NCBI GenBank assembly: GCA_948567375.1
Contig: OX419761.1
Coordinates: forward strand, 29,116,243 to 29,180,242
Length of the DNA stretch: 64,000 nt
Source of the DNA: Lunularia cruciata
Lineage: Eukaryota > Streptophyta > Marchantiopsida > Lunulariales > Lunulariaceae
Direction of reading: 5' to 3'
The first letter of the stretch is position 1, and every line of letters begins with the position of its first letter. The notes under the pieces are model-generated. The model was given only the letters and a program-made list of their open reading frames with translations, did no database searches and was not told the DNA's origin. Both the position numbers and the translations under genes were made by a program. Below, piece after piece: positions 54,275-64,000 of the stretch.

Positions 54275-54676
54275 ATGTTGGGACTTGGAGCAGTGCTCAC
54301 CCAACATGATGATGAGGAGAAGGAGTTTGGGGTGGCCTATGCTAGTCTCTCCAACAATTCATCAGAGGCAAAGTATAATTCATATGAGGGAGAGTGCTTG
54401 GCAGCACTTTGGATAGTAGCATATTTTTTATGTTACCTATTTGGTAACCTCTTTACTCTCATCACTGATCATCAACCATTGAAGTGGTTGATGGAGTCCG
54501 ATAAGCTTTTAGGGAAGCTTGCAAGATGGGCTTTAATTTTACAAGAGTATGATTTCATAGTTGCTCATAGACCTAGAATGGTGAACCATGATGCAGATGG
54601 GTTGAGTAGAAACCCATGTCCTAGCCAACAGATCAGACCGGAGCATGTTGGCATGGTGAGACATATGAGAAGATAG
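54275..54676 (+). pseudogene. Family A RNase H, copy 3
   Basis: 133-residue open stretch following a TGA after HTN: LGLGAVLTQHDDEEKEFGV, YEGECLAALWIVAYFLCYL, LITDHQPLKWLMESDKL, LARWALILQEYDFIVAHRP and DADGLSRNP. It corresponds to retroelement RNase H. The first Asp region (HTD in relatives) is N here. It is better preserved than copy 1. Confidence 0.88.
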
Positions 54677-54949
54677 TGCTAGGTTGACATGCATCTGCCT
54701 TTCTTTGCATATTTTTTGAGACTTTGGTGGTATCTCTCTCAGTGCATACAAGAGGAGTTATTGAGGTCACATATCCAAAGAGTGAAGATATTGGTACAAT
54801 TTAGAACAACATTCATGATGATGTCTTAATGATGGACTATCTTTGCACTGGTGTTGTGGGTGGCACAATTGGGGCCAAGGAGAGAGATTGTGTTCTTTAG
54901 CAAGCCAGACGGTTCAGATTGGAGAGTAGACACCTTTTGCTTGTATAGG

Positions 54950-55800
54950 AGGATGGTAGAGTGAGAATAGTACCACTTCTATCTCAGAGACTATAGTTGG
55001 TCTATCATGCTCATGAGGAGCTAGGATATTTTGGAGTAAAGTGTACATATAGCTTACTCTAGATTCATTATTGGTGGCATGGTATGCAGACTGTGTATAG
55101 TAGTTTCTTGCCAGATGTGTGGTTTGTGACCAAGTAAGAGCATCATTCAATGTTCCTATGCCACAATTACACCCATTACCTATCATGAGATTGGTTACTA
55201 TTGGAGTTTGGACTTTGCTGGACCTTGACCGTTGACCGTGAGACATCATCTATATGTTTTGGTGATGGTGAAGTACTTCTCCAAGTGGATTGAGTTGGTA
55301 GCACTTCTAGGCAAATCCAGTGAAGGGACGGCTTACTCATTCCTAGAGTGGGTTCTTAGTCATTTTGGTGCACTTGCTGAGGTTTTGACTGATCATGGTG
55401 TAGAGTTCTTGGGAGAGTTTCAGGTCTTGCATGACAAGGCTTTGATTGATCATTGTACTACCTCCTAAGATCACCTTGAAGCAAATGCTTTAGCAAGAGT
55501 GGTTCAGATGGTGAAGAGAGGATTGTGAAAGTATGGTTGTAGAGAGGCCACTTGGGAGATTGGGATCTCCAGTTACCTTGGTTGGCCATGGGCTATTAGT
55601 TTAGCTGGCAAGCCTCCTCAGCATCCTTACTATCTACTCTATGGATGAGATCTAGATTTACTTGTAGCCATTTGTTGAGATGTTATTGTATTTTTGGACT
55701 TGGATGATCCAGATGTATGATGAGTGCATGTTCTTAGTGGGCAAAGATCTTTCGGAAAGTGATGCCGATGGCCTTTGAGAACTTGGCGATTGCTAAGCAT
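54950..55800 (+). pseudogene. Family A integrase, copy 3
   Basis: Reads LVYHAHEELGYFGVK (zinc finger His pair) and YWWHGMQT near 55070. WSLDFAGP follows with the first Asp near 55213. HHLYVLVMVKYFSKWIEL is in the open stretch from 55232, then VLTDHGVEFLGEF (second Asp near 55390). The Glu region is damaged near 55480. The frame shifts after 55460. Confidence 0.8.
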
Positions 55801-56233
55801 AGGGATACCTTATGCTATGCTACTATTTGAGGAGGAAGTTATAGACCTTCAATTTGTTGATTTCATCTAGGTGATTGTGTATATCTACATCAGACATCAC
55901 CAACAACACTTGATGTTTTGACAATTCATACTATCTTGACAGTGCAAGGTTTTGCCATCTAGAGTCCTGGTGTTAGAAAGACATGATGGTGTTATTTGGA
56001 AGGATCATGTGCTCAATTGTGTGCCATACCACCTCCTAAACATTGATGGTATTATGGACCAAAGCTTGGCACTTGTACAAGTAGGCTTGAGGTGTATGTT
56101 ATGTGGCTCTTCCAATGGAGTTGCTACTATGTTAGTGTGTGATAGTTATTCGAGAGGATGGCATATGTCATATATGACTCCTCCTCTCACGGTGGTTCCT
56201 CAAGGACAATGGTTATGTCCTAGTTGTACTTGA
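55800..56233 (+). pseudogene. Family A integrase tail with degraded PHD finger, copy 3
   Basis: The tail continues from about 55820 (decayed GDYVYL equivalent). The reading at 55952-56233 carries VLVLERHDGVIWKDHV, CMLC, C-D-S-Y and H-M-S-Y, then WLCPSC. Two of the eight zinc ligands have changed from Cys to Tyr, so this finger would not fold. Confidence 0.78.
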
Positions 56234-56402
56234 TCTATAGCTGGTTCATCCATTATATGGTATATATTGCAAACAAGCGAGTAACAATGGGGCTCCATAG
56301 CACCCAGCTGCTTGATCTTTGCCCATCATAGGGTATACCATATACTTGGAGTAGATAGCTATCTGGAGTTAGAGGGACCTAACCGCCAACTAGGGAGGTG
56401 AT

Positions 56403-56956
56403 TGTGGCACTTTAGAGTTCATGTATGACTTATGTGTGAAATGTGCTTCTATAGTGTATGATGTTGATAGGGATGTATGTTGTGTATCAATGTATATACG
56501 TACGACAGTTGTCACGCCATTTGTAGTGTCGGATCTAGATTGCTCGAACACTAGAGTTCCAATGATAGTAGTTAGAGGCATTTTTGCAGTTACTCATAAA
56601 CTACTTTCCAACAGTCAAATTTTGTGTTTGGGGTACTTACTTCATGGTGGGTCTCACTGTCACTTGCACCGTCTGCACCATCGGTTGTGCCGTTAGTTGG
56701 ACCATTGGGATGAGGCCTAGGTCAAAATCAGGAGTATACCCTAGAAGTGCAGCTCCATAGAGCTCACTTCTCTGATGTTGAGCCTTTGAGTTCTTGGCTA
56801 GAGTGGACGAAAAGCCGGCAAGCGTCACCTGGAGTCTCTTAGTTAGAGTGGGTGTGGCTTGACTGGAATCAGTGCCCAATTGTTTGAAGATCATTGAGTG
56901 ACAAATCAAGTACTGATCTGATTGAGTGTGATTCGAGTTGTAAACAAAATGATTAT
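56403..56956 (+). repeat. Family A LTR 5
   Basis: TGTGGCAC after AACTAGGGAGGTGAT; ends AATGATTAT, directly joined to LTR 6. Confidence 0.82.
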
Positions 56957-57046
56957 TGTAACACTTTAGAGTTCAAGTATGACTTATGTGTGAGTGGTGT
57001 TTCTATAGTGTATGATGTTGTGTAGCGATGTATATATGCATGACAG
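56957..57046 (+). repeat. Family A LTR 6, truncated
   Basis: TGTAACACTTTAGAGTTCAAG to GCATGACAG; about the first 90 bp of the LTR only. It marks the right border of the retrotransposon block. Confidence 0.75.
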
Positions 57047-58200
57047 ATGTTTCTTCGGATATTCCAATTCTTTATAGATCACACGACTGGCATCACTCGG
57101 TTATCTTAGGTGCAATGGGGCAGATTCCTCATATAGACTCTATTGGGCTTAGATCCATTTTACCTTTTTCATCTCTCCCTTGTACAGCTTGATGGTCTTC
57201 CCACCCTTCATTTTTTCCTCAGTCTCCCTTTCCCCTTGTTTTCTTTATGGATAACATGTGTATAGGCAATAGCTACGATTGTAAATACGATATCGCCCTT
57301 AACGGCCATTTATGTAAGAGGCCTGGTTGGATTGTATGGAGAGCCTGGTGATGACGGTATTATGGTAACAACCTGGGTCAAGTGCCACAAGAATATTATA
57401 GGCAACTCGTTTCGACAGCTGACAGCGGCTGTACTTCCTCCGAGTCAGCATCGATTTTGAGTGCGAAATTCGACATGGTCATACACCAATAAAATTGTCG
57501 AGTTTGCAAGTTCAAGGACAGTTCTTCATCTACTCAACGTCAAGCTGAACTCTTGCTGAGAGTGGCACTCCTCAACGTAAGTTACTAAAGCCGTGCAATT
57601 CTATCTCCCCTAAAGGTCAATTGAAGGCATCAACTATTGCTCAGGAAATTCACCTGAAGATTTAAGGGCAGCGTCATGCAAAGCCTTAGAGTTTTGAGAT
57701 ACAAAGAGTAAATCCAGGGAGTAGGCTTTATCTCTTCTTCTATCTTCATGTTGCAGTAGACATCTAGAAAGCGAGGTCAAGATAATTAGATCGTGTCTCC
57801 TCAGCCATAAATGAGGAAGGTAGGACCCTATATATTGTTTGTAGTGAGAAGATGAGGTATGTTCGTTACCAACATTCATTTGACTGTAGTTGCTTCAGAG
57901 ACTTCCACCACCTTTTCGACGTGATGCACTTTTGACAAGTCTCACCTACTCTTTAAGAATCGAGCACGTTGTAGCTAGGGAAAAGACTGAAGCATGGAGG
58001 TAAAAGTGGCCACTGGGTACTTGACAGTGGGGGAGGCCTGTCGGACTCCACGAGAAGAGCCAAAACCCAAAATCGACAAGAGGAACCACCTCATGTGACC
58101 AGCTCTAAGGCTTAGTTCTAGTTTTCCTCGTTGACATACTGTAACAACGCACGACCGCATTGAGAATCCCGAATGATCTCAATGCCGTCAATTTCCAATT
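57047..58200. other. No gene recognised
   Basis: Unique-looking sequence of mixed composition after the array border. Short minus-strand readings at 57879-57634 and 58160-57975 have no motif. Exons of an unrecognised gene are possible but not supported. Confidence 0.4.
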
Positions 58201-60240
58201 GGTTAAATTATTTTAGTTAGAAAAGCTTCTATTTTATTAGATCCACATTTACACTTACTGAGTTACATTAAATTTGATTCTAGCTAGGTGCTTCTTAAGT
58301 TTCCCGAGGCTTGCTTGGTTTCAATGACATCCTGGCAGAGGGTCCATGGTGACCCAGGCTAGTTCTTCCTATGATCCTTCTTCCCTTCAAGTTAACACTC
58401 CTGAGAAATCGACCACATCTGCAAGTAATGTTTAGGGTCTAGGTTCTAAACCGGGGCATACAGCTATGGGGGGGTGGTTCTAATTTCAGAATTTATCGAA
58501 TTATCAAAGAAACGGGGTGATCATTGTAAAATAGAAGAATCTGCAAACTTCAGATGATTCTTATAAAAATAAGATTAAGAGAAATTCTAGTGGAAATTAA
58601 ATTTGAAGAGAAAATTATCTATATAGAACTATTTACGAAACACTAGCGAAAATAAGATAGGAGCAATCAATAGACAATATATATGAATGAAAGAACACCA
58701 GACATATTTTCTATCACCTCTTCGCACACACCCTCTTTTACATACATTTCTCATAACGTGTAAAATGCTCTACGATAAGAGTACTATCAATATGAAAAAT
58801 AGAAAGAATTCGATGAATACGCACTCCAACCCCCTTTTGCATGTGCAGTCCCATTACTAATCATGCTCAATTTTACTCTCAAGCTTCTTAAGACATATCA
58901 TTTCAAGCTCCAGCTTCGAATCAAAAGAACCAATTGTAGCTTTCAATGGATAGTAAAACTTAAACTAATATAGATAGGACAAACTCTTTCGCTCCATTAG
59001 TGAATGCGCAGGGGAGAGCCCTAAGGCATGCTCTACCATTCATTACGCCTATTATTACTACGTTCACTATATTTTTTAGAAAAGTATAATTATAAAAATC
59101 ACGATATTTTATTTAACCATTATGTTAGTGAATAGCTTGTTAACTCATACAAAATTTGACGTGGAAAATAATATAATCATATCATTTGAAACCCTTAGTA
59201 TGTTTTGTTTACCAATATGTATATATTCTATTCTTGATGATGTTTTATTATTCATTACAATCGTTATCTTATAAATGGAGTCCTATAAAATTCCTCGTGT
59301 ACCTTATATAAAAATAGAGTACTATTTTAATGGACTCTTTTGAATCATGGTGTTTTCTCACATTTCCAATGACATATTTCTTAATAGGAGAATGCGTCAC
59401 ATATATGGAAAATTTCTGGAGTTTGCGATATTTAAATAACTAGCCGTTGGATGACCAAGTCGTTTAGACCGTAAGGCACTTGCAGTACTAAAATAATAAA
59501 ATAAAATCTAATAGAATATATGCCCATTGTCAATATAAAGCGTCCACTTATTTTCTAATATGAGTTATACCTTTCTGCCGATGTTAGATCATTATTTTAT
59601 TCATCACGATAACAAGAAAGCAAGTAGTAGCCTTATTGTATTACTTTCATTAATTTAGATTAGATTAGCAAATTTTAAGGTTGGATACTTACAAATGTAT
59701 TAAAAATTTACAATTTATATGGGAAATTTATTAGGAATTTTTAACATGATATAAAATCAATAAATTTTTTATTATAATTATTATATTTTGTATAAAAAAT
59801 TAGAGAATAATCAATAGAATGCTTTGTATATTTACCACATATACCAATATTGAAATCCAGCAAAGTTCGATATAATGTGAAAGATTTCTTGAGCAGAATC
59901 ACAAAAAATTAGAGTACTTTATAGTAAAGTAATGGGGGCGTGTAAAAAAATTTATAAAGTGTGTGGGACGTACACCATAATATTCGTAACATTATTTTTA
60001 TAAGTCCTTCTTCTTTTTCTACAATTTTCTAGATTTTTATAAATATCTGATACGTCTAGTGTCATTGATTTGTACCATTATTCATTCTAAAATGACTGAA
60101 ATCGATTTAACTTTTGTAATAATGACGGTTGGTGGGGTCTTCCCTTCCTTCGTTTTTTCTACGCGGTCGCCCTTCCCTTTGTAATAATTATATTGAAACT
60201 CCCTGTTTTAACCATTGCCTCTATCTATCGCTCGACTGGC
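58201..60240. other. AT-rich non-coding stretch
   Basis: Strongly AT-rich, especially 59040-60120, with many A and T runs and no ORF of note. I see no repeat family shared with the array. Confidence 0.6.
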
Positions 60241-62152
60241 TTAACGGCCCGGTAGATCGTGGCATCTTAAACAACCTGGTAGACAAACATCCCGGCTTCG
60301 TGTAAGTGAATGAGTCTTTCCCATCAGAGGGTCTCGATCAGCATGGCAATCTACGCCTAACGACAGAGGAAGTACAAGCGAGAATAACGGATATCCAAAG
60401 ATTCCAGATAAAAGGCACAGGCACAACTACTGCAGTCGTCGTCGTGAATAGTAGCGACACAAAGCTCTGTATCTTCAGAACAAACAACCGTGCAGTGGAA
60501 ATCTTGACTGGATCCATTCCCGAGCCCAGACGGCTTCGATCATGGTGTACGCCGGATCCTTTGATGGAGCTTTAATTTAGCCTTCGATAGAGGAGAGCCG
60601 TCGATACATGCTACTTCTAGTATTGTTATTTCGCTGTTCGTCACCATCTTACCTCCTGCTCAGACGCGTGACCCTCACACGTACGGCATGTAGTAGCACG
60701 TGGATCATGCCAGGTGCTCGACTGACTTATTGGAGTGTCAAAAGGACGGTTTTCGAGGTCGAAAGAATATCTCGGGTACTTGTAGGTACCGTACTTACCG
60801 TATGCGTGAATACGGTCAAGAGTTCGTACTTCGAACAGAGCACGCAATTGACAGTAGTCAGGCATTTGATTGTATAAGTGAAGTATGCCGTTGTTTCATA
60901 CGCAGTCTTTGTGCTCCTCAGATTGCGTGTGTGCCATTGTGGAAATGTTTCCACTGTGCAGATGGTTGACACGTCGTGCTAAATCTCTCACCTGGTTGAC
61001 TGTCCATCCAGATTCTCTAGTCTGGTAGACGCGGAACCTATCTAAACGTACCCTAAGCAAAGGAGCGCCGTCCCCGCCTTGCTAAAAGATGCGAGTCTGG
61101 CTAAAGGTATAGGAAGAAATTGAGGCAAACGTGGACACTTAACATTATCATGTCTGCATGCGACAATTGGACCCCAGTGAGCACCGCCAAAACAGCTCTT
61201 CTAAGTGCCGAATCGTGCTCCTATGCTCAATAGGACTTAACGAGTTGTAGTAGTGGATGGGGCCTAAACTGTTTGCACCGAACTTTTCGCCAAAAGGTTC
61301 AGCCGTGCCTTCCCGTCAAGTGCTGTGATTTGTTGTCATATGAACGCGCTCGCTCCAAAGTAGATGCCCGGCAGACGAAGGCTCTTCAGTGAATCCAACG
61401 AGATTGCGCAATCTCGTGTCGAGAGTATCTGTCAAATCAAGTTTTGGCTCCAATGTCAGTGCTGGTGAGACGAGAATGTAACACTTCCCGCGAGTCGTAT
61501 AATGAATCGTGTTGTCCCTTGCGCTTAGGCATTGTTCAAGTCGCACATTTTCAAAAAGCCACTTACTTAGTGGGGATTTGGAGTGGAAAATATACTTGTG
61601 ACTTTTTGCCGGCGTCTTCGTTTTCGACGCCTAGAAATACGCTGAAGTGCAATCAATGTCAAAGTGTCCTGTCGAGGACGCTCTTTCCGCTCCTTGACTA
61701 AACAGGTCATATCTTGGATAAGTTTACCATGCGTGGTAACATGAAAAGGAGAGCTACAGAGAGCTTGACCTAGACTGACAAGCCAACCACGGTGTAAGTT
61801 GAACAGCAGCACGTTGAGTCCCTGGAAGACAGGGGTGACTACAAGGATGCAGAATCGTGCTGCCTGTGCGTTGTAGTAGTGAATGCGGCCTAAAATAAAC
61901 AGAATATGGATGCATGTGACGATCCGAGCAAGAATGCAATCAAAATCCGTGAGACATCTCCAAAGCAAGAGCGGCAGTCATCACAGAAGATCTGAACTCC
62001 AAAGCTTCGGTACAGAGCACACCAAAGAATAATTCGGATCCGGGCTGCCCCCTATCTCTTAGAAAGTATAATTCAAGTCGAAAATCGTATTCCAAGTAGA
62101 AATATTGACAAAAATAGCTTACAAGCTCGCTATAGTTTACACGGACAGTCTT
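60241..62152. other. No gene supported
   Basis: Readings of 60-130 codons occur on both strands (60306-60575 plus; 61968-61567 minus, with a RRRKRRRRQK run), but they overlap each other and show no domain. I treat them as chance readings. Part of this may be the 3' untranslated region of the minus-strand gene at 62153-62572. Confidence 0.4.
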
Positions 62153-62572
62153 TTACTGTCCGTCGTCCTCATCGCTTATTTCATATTCCGCTGTCTCAAT
62201 ATACTCCCGGTAGGTGGCAAGAGGGTCACTGAAACTAACTCTCCTACCCGTAGCTCTCTTCTCGTTTCTTTTCGCAAGTTGAGCTTCAGTCACATTGTAG
62301 GTATAAACTCTTGAAATGGCCCGCACCTTCTCTTCAACAGACTTATACGGCGGAGCAACCATCTGCTGCTGCAGAGTTGGCCCTCGCTTCAATGCAAGTT
62401 CGTGACAAGCGTCTCGGATGTTCTCCACAACCTTCTCTTCATCATCTTCATCTCCCAGACGAACGGGTATCGAAGGCCGCATCAGCTGCTTCCTTTGCAT
62501 CCGCGCTAGCCTCACTTTGCGACATTGTTCCCGCACAGCCTCCAGTTCATCATCGATGTTCTCACTCTCCAT
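62153..62572 (-). CDS. Hypothetical acidic protein with RVxF-type motif
   Basis: 139 codons from ATG 62572; an in-frame TGA lies upstream near 62613, which supports this start. The N-terminal half (DDELEAVREQCRKVRLARMQRK) looks helical and charged, followed by an acidic patch DEDDEEK (41-47). Near the C-terminus, RRVSFSDPLATYREYIE places RVSF at residues 111-114 before an acidic tail (ISDEDDG). The R/K-V-x-F motif followed by acidic residues is the docking signature for protein phosphatase 1, so it might be a PP1-interacting protein; that is inference from a short motif. Codon use and composition differ from the retroelements. It may be a whole small gene or the last exon of a larger one. I do not recognise the family. 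Confidence 0.5.
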   Translation of the reverse strand: MESENIDDELEAVREQCRKVRLARMQRKQLMRPSIPVRLGDEDDEEKVVENIRDACHELALKRGPTLQQQMVAPPYKSVEEKVRAISRVYTYNVTEAQLAKRNEKRATGRRVSFSDPLATYREYIETAEYEISDEDDGQ

Positions 62573-62902
62573 GTAAAACGAGCAACAGATCCTTTCAGTA
62601 CAAGTTTTGATTCACAGCCCTTTGAGAATCGACCTCCTTTCGGCCTGGCCGTCCTCGAAGCAAAACTGCAAATGTGACAACACTCCACGTTGAGTCCAAA
62701 CAACCTACACCTAATCTGCGGTCTACGCGCCTTGGTGAAACTTCTCGAGCAGTGAAAACAAGCAGTTATCAAATTAAGTTTCGGTTCCCCTAAATTTCTA
62801 CACGACCCCCTACAGTTGCCTCTAAGAATGAGTCTCTAGAAAAATCGGCTTTAAACGAAGACCTGTACCAGTGAAACGATACCAGGTGATATCTTTCCGA
62901 TA

Positions 62903-63205
62903 CTACCCTACCCTCTCGAAGAATTTTTTGACGAACGGATGTTTGCGAACGTAAGGACGGCTATCGTGCATCCTCTCGTGCTCTTGGCAGAGGATACCCG
63001 GTGAGATTTGTAAAGTATGCTTTGATGTGGCAACTTCCTGGTCCTGGTCTTCTTGTGCGCTTTCTAGGTTCCATAAGGAAGTGACATTCTGCCAAAACAT
63101 GCGAGGCAATGATAGAACCCGTTCAAATGCCGTGCTCGTTCGCCCCGATACCCTTCTCACTGTAGTTGCTCCACCTATCAAAATTGAAGACGAAAGGCGA
63201 GTCAA
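62903..63205 (-). CDS. Possible upstream exon or small ORF
   Basis: A 100-codon minus-strand reading containing FERVLSLPRMFWQNVTSLWNL and KHPFVKKFFERVG. It lies about 330 bp upstream of the 62572 start on the same strand. No domain is recognised. It could be an exon of the same transcript or chance. Confidence 0.2.
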   Translation of the reverse strand: MTRLSSSILIGGATTVRRVSGRTSTAFERVLSLPRMFWQNVTSLWNLESAQEDQDQEVATSKHTLQISPGILCQEHERMHDSRPYVRKHPFVKKFFERVG

Positions 63206-64000
63206 TTCACGGTAGGAAAGTCGGGTTCACAACTGACTTTGACAATTTTCACTCCGGCTCATCACAGGGGGAGCAGTTACTGGGACTTCAAAGCATGATT
63301 AGGTTGAAATACTACAGTTTCCACCATTGGCATCACTGAAGAGGCATTCATATCTTTGACTAGCCGTTTAAGGAGGGGACCATGAAGTATGGATCACGAG
63401 TTCACTAAGTACTCGAAGCACTAATGTACCCAAACCATCCGCAAAAGTCGGCACACAGAAATTTCACGTAGCGTGACTACCTTTGCACTTTGAATTCTTA
63501 GTCTGCTGTATATCTTGTTCTGAGTAAGTCCCGTTCAGAGCGGCAAGAAGACATTATTGGGAAAAGAAATCCGATCTGAAGGATAGTGAATTGAACATGG
63601 AGAGGAGGAGTGCGTCTACCGATCTGCTTTCTGGTAATGAGGAGCAGCAGTTGGACATACAACATAGGGTTCTAGAACGTTGTGTTACCACCAGGTGGGC
63701 AAGTGTAATGAAGCGAGTAAGCACTATCGGTCAAAGGCAATGTCCGCGTCAATTCCCCATACAACGAAATTGGGTTCCCGCAGGTGAACGGAGGTCGTGA
63801 GGAGCAGTACCTGAGATTCTTCTTTGTCAGCCGGCTTTCCAATCAGGATTCACCCGGAGGGACCTCGGGGCATGCAGTCGATATTCACAGACTCCTCCTT
63901 CCGCTTTGCGACGTCTACTCACCTAGTAAAAAATTTAGCCTGAAGTCCCCATCCTGGACTCGGAGAATACTCTCTTCACATGCAGTTTGGTCGTCCGGAG
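63206..64000. other. No gene supported
   Basis: A 69-codon plus reading (63591-63800) has no motif. TTCCCGCAGGTGAACG near 63775 resembles a splice acceptor, but nothing links it to a coding exon. Confidence 0.35.

Larger units (their letters stand above)
41454..56402 (+). mobile_element. Family A internal region 3 (interrupted by C2 and B2)
   Basis: Begins abruptly in the protease region (GAGCGAGTGTGGTTTACACTTGG), so leader and gag are missing. It continues through methyltransferase, RT, RNase H, integrase and PHD to the LTR at 56403. It is the only copy retaining most of RT. C2 splits it at 42675/44415 and B2 at 45545/53371. Confidence 0.85.
4036..57046 (+). mobile_element. Tandem array of family A Ty3/gypsy elements with nested insertions
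   Basis: Family A LTR-like segments occur at 4036-4440, 21894-22545, 33851-34397, 34398-34806 (continuing 41439-41453), 56403-56956 and 56957-57046, all in plus orientation. Between them lie three internal regions in the same orientation, each ending in the same integrase/PHD block where complete. The LTR at 21894 is directly followed by the leader of the next internal region, with the same sequence that follows the LTR at 4440, so neighbouring units share LTRs. Removing the nested elements rejoins family A sequence at 13345/21304, 23946/31783, 34806/41434, 42675/44415 and 45545/53371. Confidence 0.85.

Noticed and set aside
4036..57046. CRISPR array or prokaryotic operon structure
   Set aside because: Repeats are LTRs hundreds of bases long, and the coding content is plant-type retroelements.
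60306..60575. 89-residue plus ORF as a gene
   Set aside because: No motif, no conserved neighbours, and similar-length readings exist in all frames nearby.
61567..61968. 133-residue minus-strand ORF with a basic run
   Set aside because: No recognisable domain and overlapped by other readings; the Arg/Lys run is composition only.
1..64000. tRNA, rRNA or other structured RNA genes
   Set aside because: No cloverleaf or rRNA-like conserved stretch was recognised by eye; only tRNA-complementary primer sites were seen.

Overview
This is a eukaryotic, plant-like window. Plant initiator-tRNA(Met) primer sites (TGGTATCAGAGC) sit next to LTRs, a chromodomain Ty3/gypsy element is present, and gene density is very low. 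I infer a streptophyte, most plausibly a land plant with a repeat-rich genome; the species cannot be fixed from the sequence. Almost all clear coding sequence belongs to LTR retrotransposons. The only host-gene candidate I rate above weak is a 139-residue minus-strand ORF near the right end.

Layout. 1-4035: flanking DNA with a PIF/Harbinger transposase remnant, several short tandem duplications and a 52-bp-arm hairpin. 4036-57046: one continuous retrotransposon block. Its backbone is an old, decayed Ty3/gypsy family (family A, plus strand) arranged as a head-to-tail array: LTR, internal 1, LTR, internal 2, LTR, LTR, internal 3, LTR, partial LTR. Younger elements are nested in it, and most have clear target-site duplications (TSDs). 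Family C lies at 13346-21303, with short gypsy D (15527-19704) inside it. Gypsy B1, minus strand and intact, lies at 23947-31782. Chromovirus E lies at 34807-41433. A short family C copy lies at 42676-44414. Gypsy B2, a decayed sister of B1, lies at 45546-53370. 57047-64000: flanking DNA, AT-rich in the middle, with one plausible small gene.

The most remarkable content is the family A polyprotein. Joined across copies, the order is gag with two CCHC knuckles, protease, a C5 cytosine DNA methyltransferase, reverse transcriptase/RNase H, integrase, and a C-terminal PHD finger. The methyltransferase (10118-11070, and again at 42280-45050 interrupted by C) shows the FGG-x-x-TG motif, the PC catalytic motif, ENV, and a QVLGQAM-type motif X. 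A retroelement with a methyl-writer and a PHD reader could mark its own chromatin. All copies here are decayed by nonsense codons.

Other highlights: element D's LTR carries a cluster of heat-shock-element dyads just upstream of a TATA box. Element B has an additional zinc-knuckle ORF upstream of gag-pol, conserved in both copies. Most nonsense codons in E are TGA where related elements have arginine, as expected from deamination of methylated CpG.
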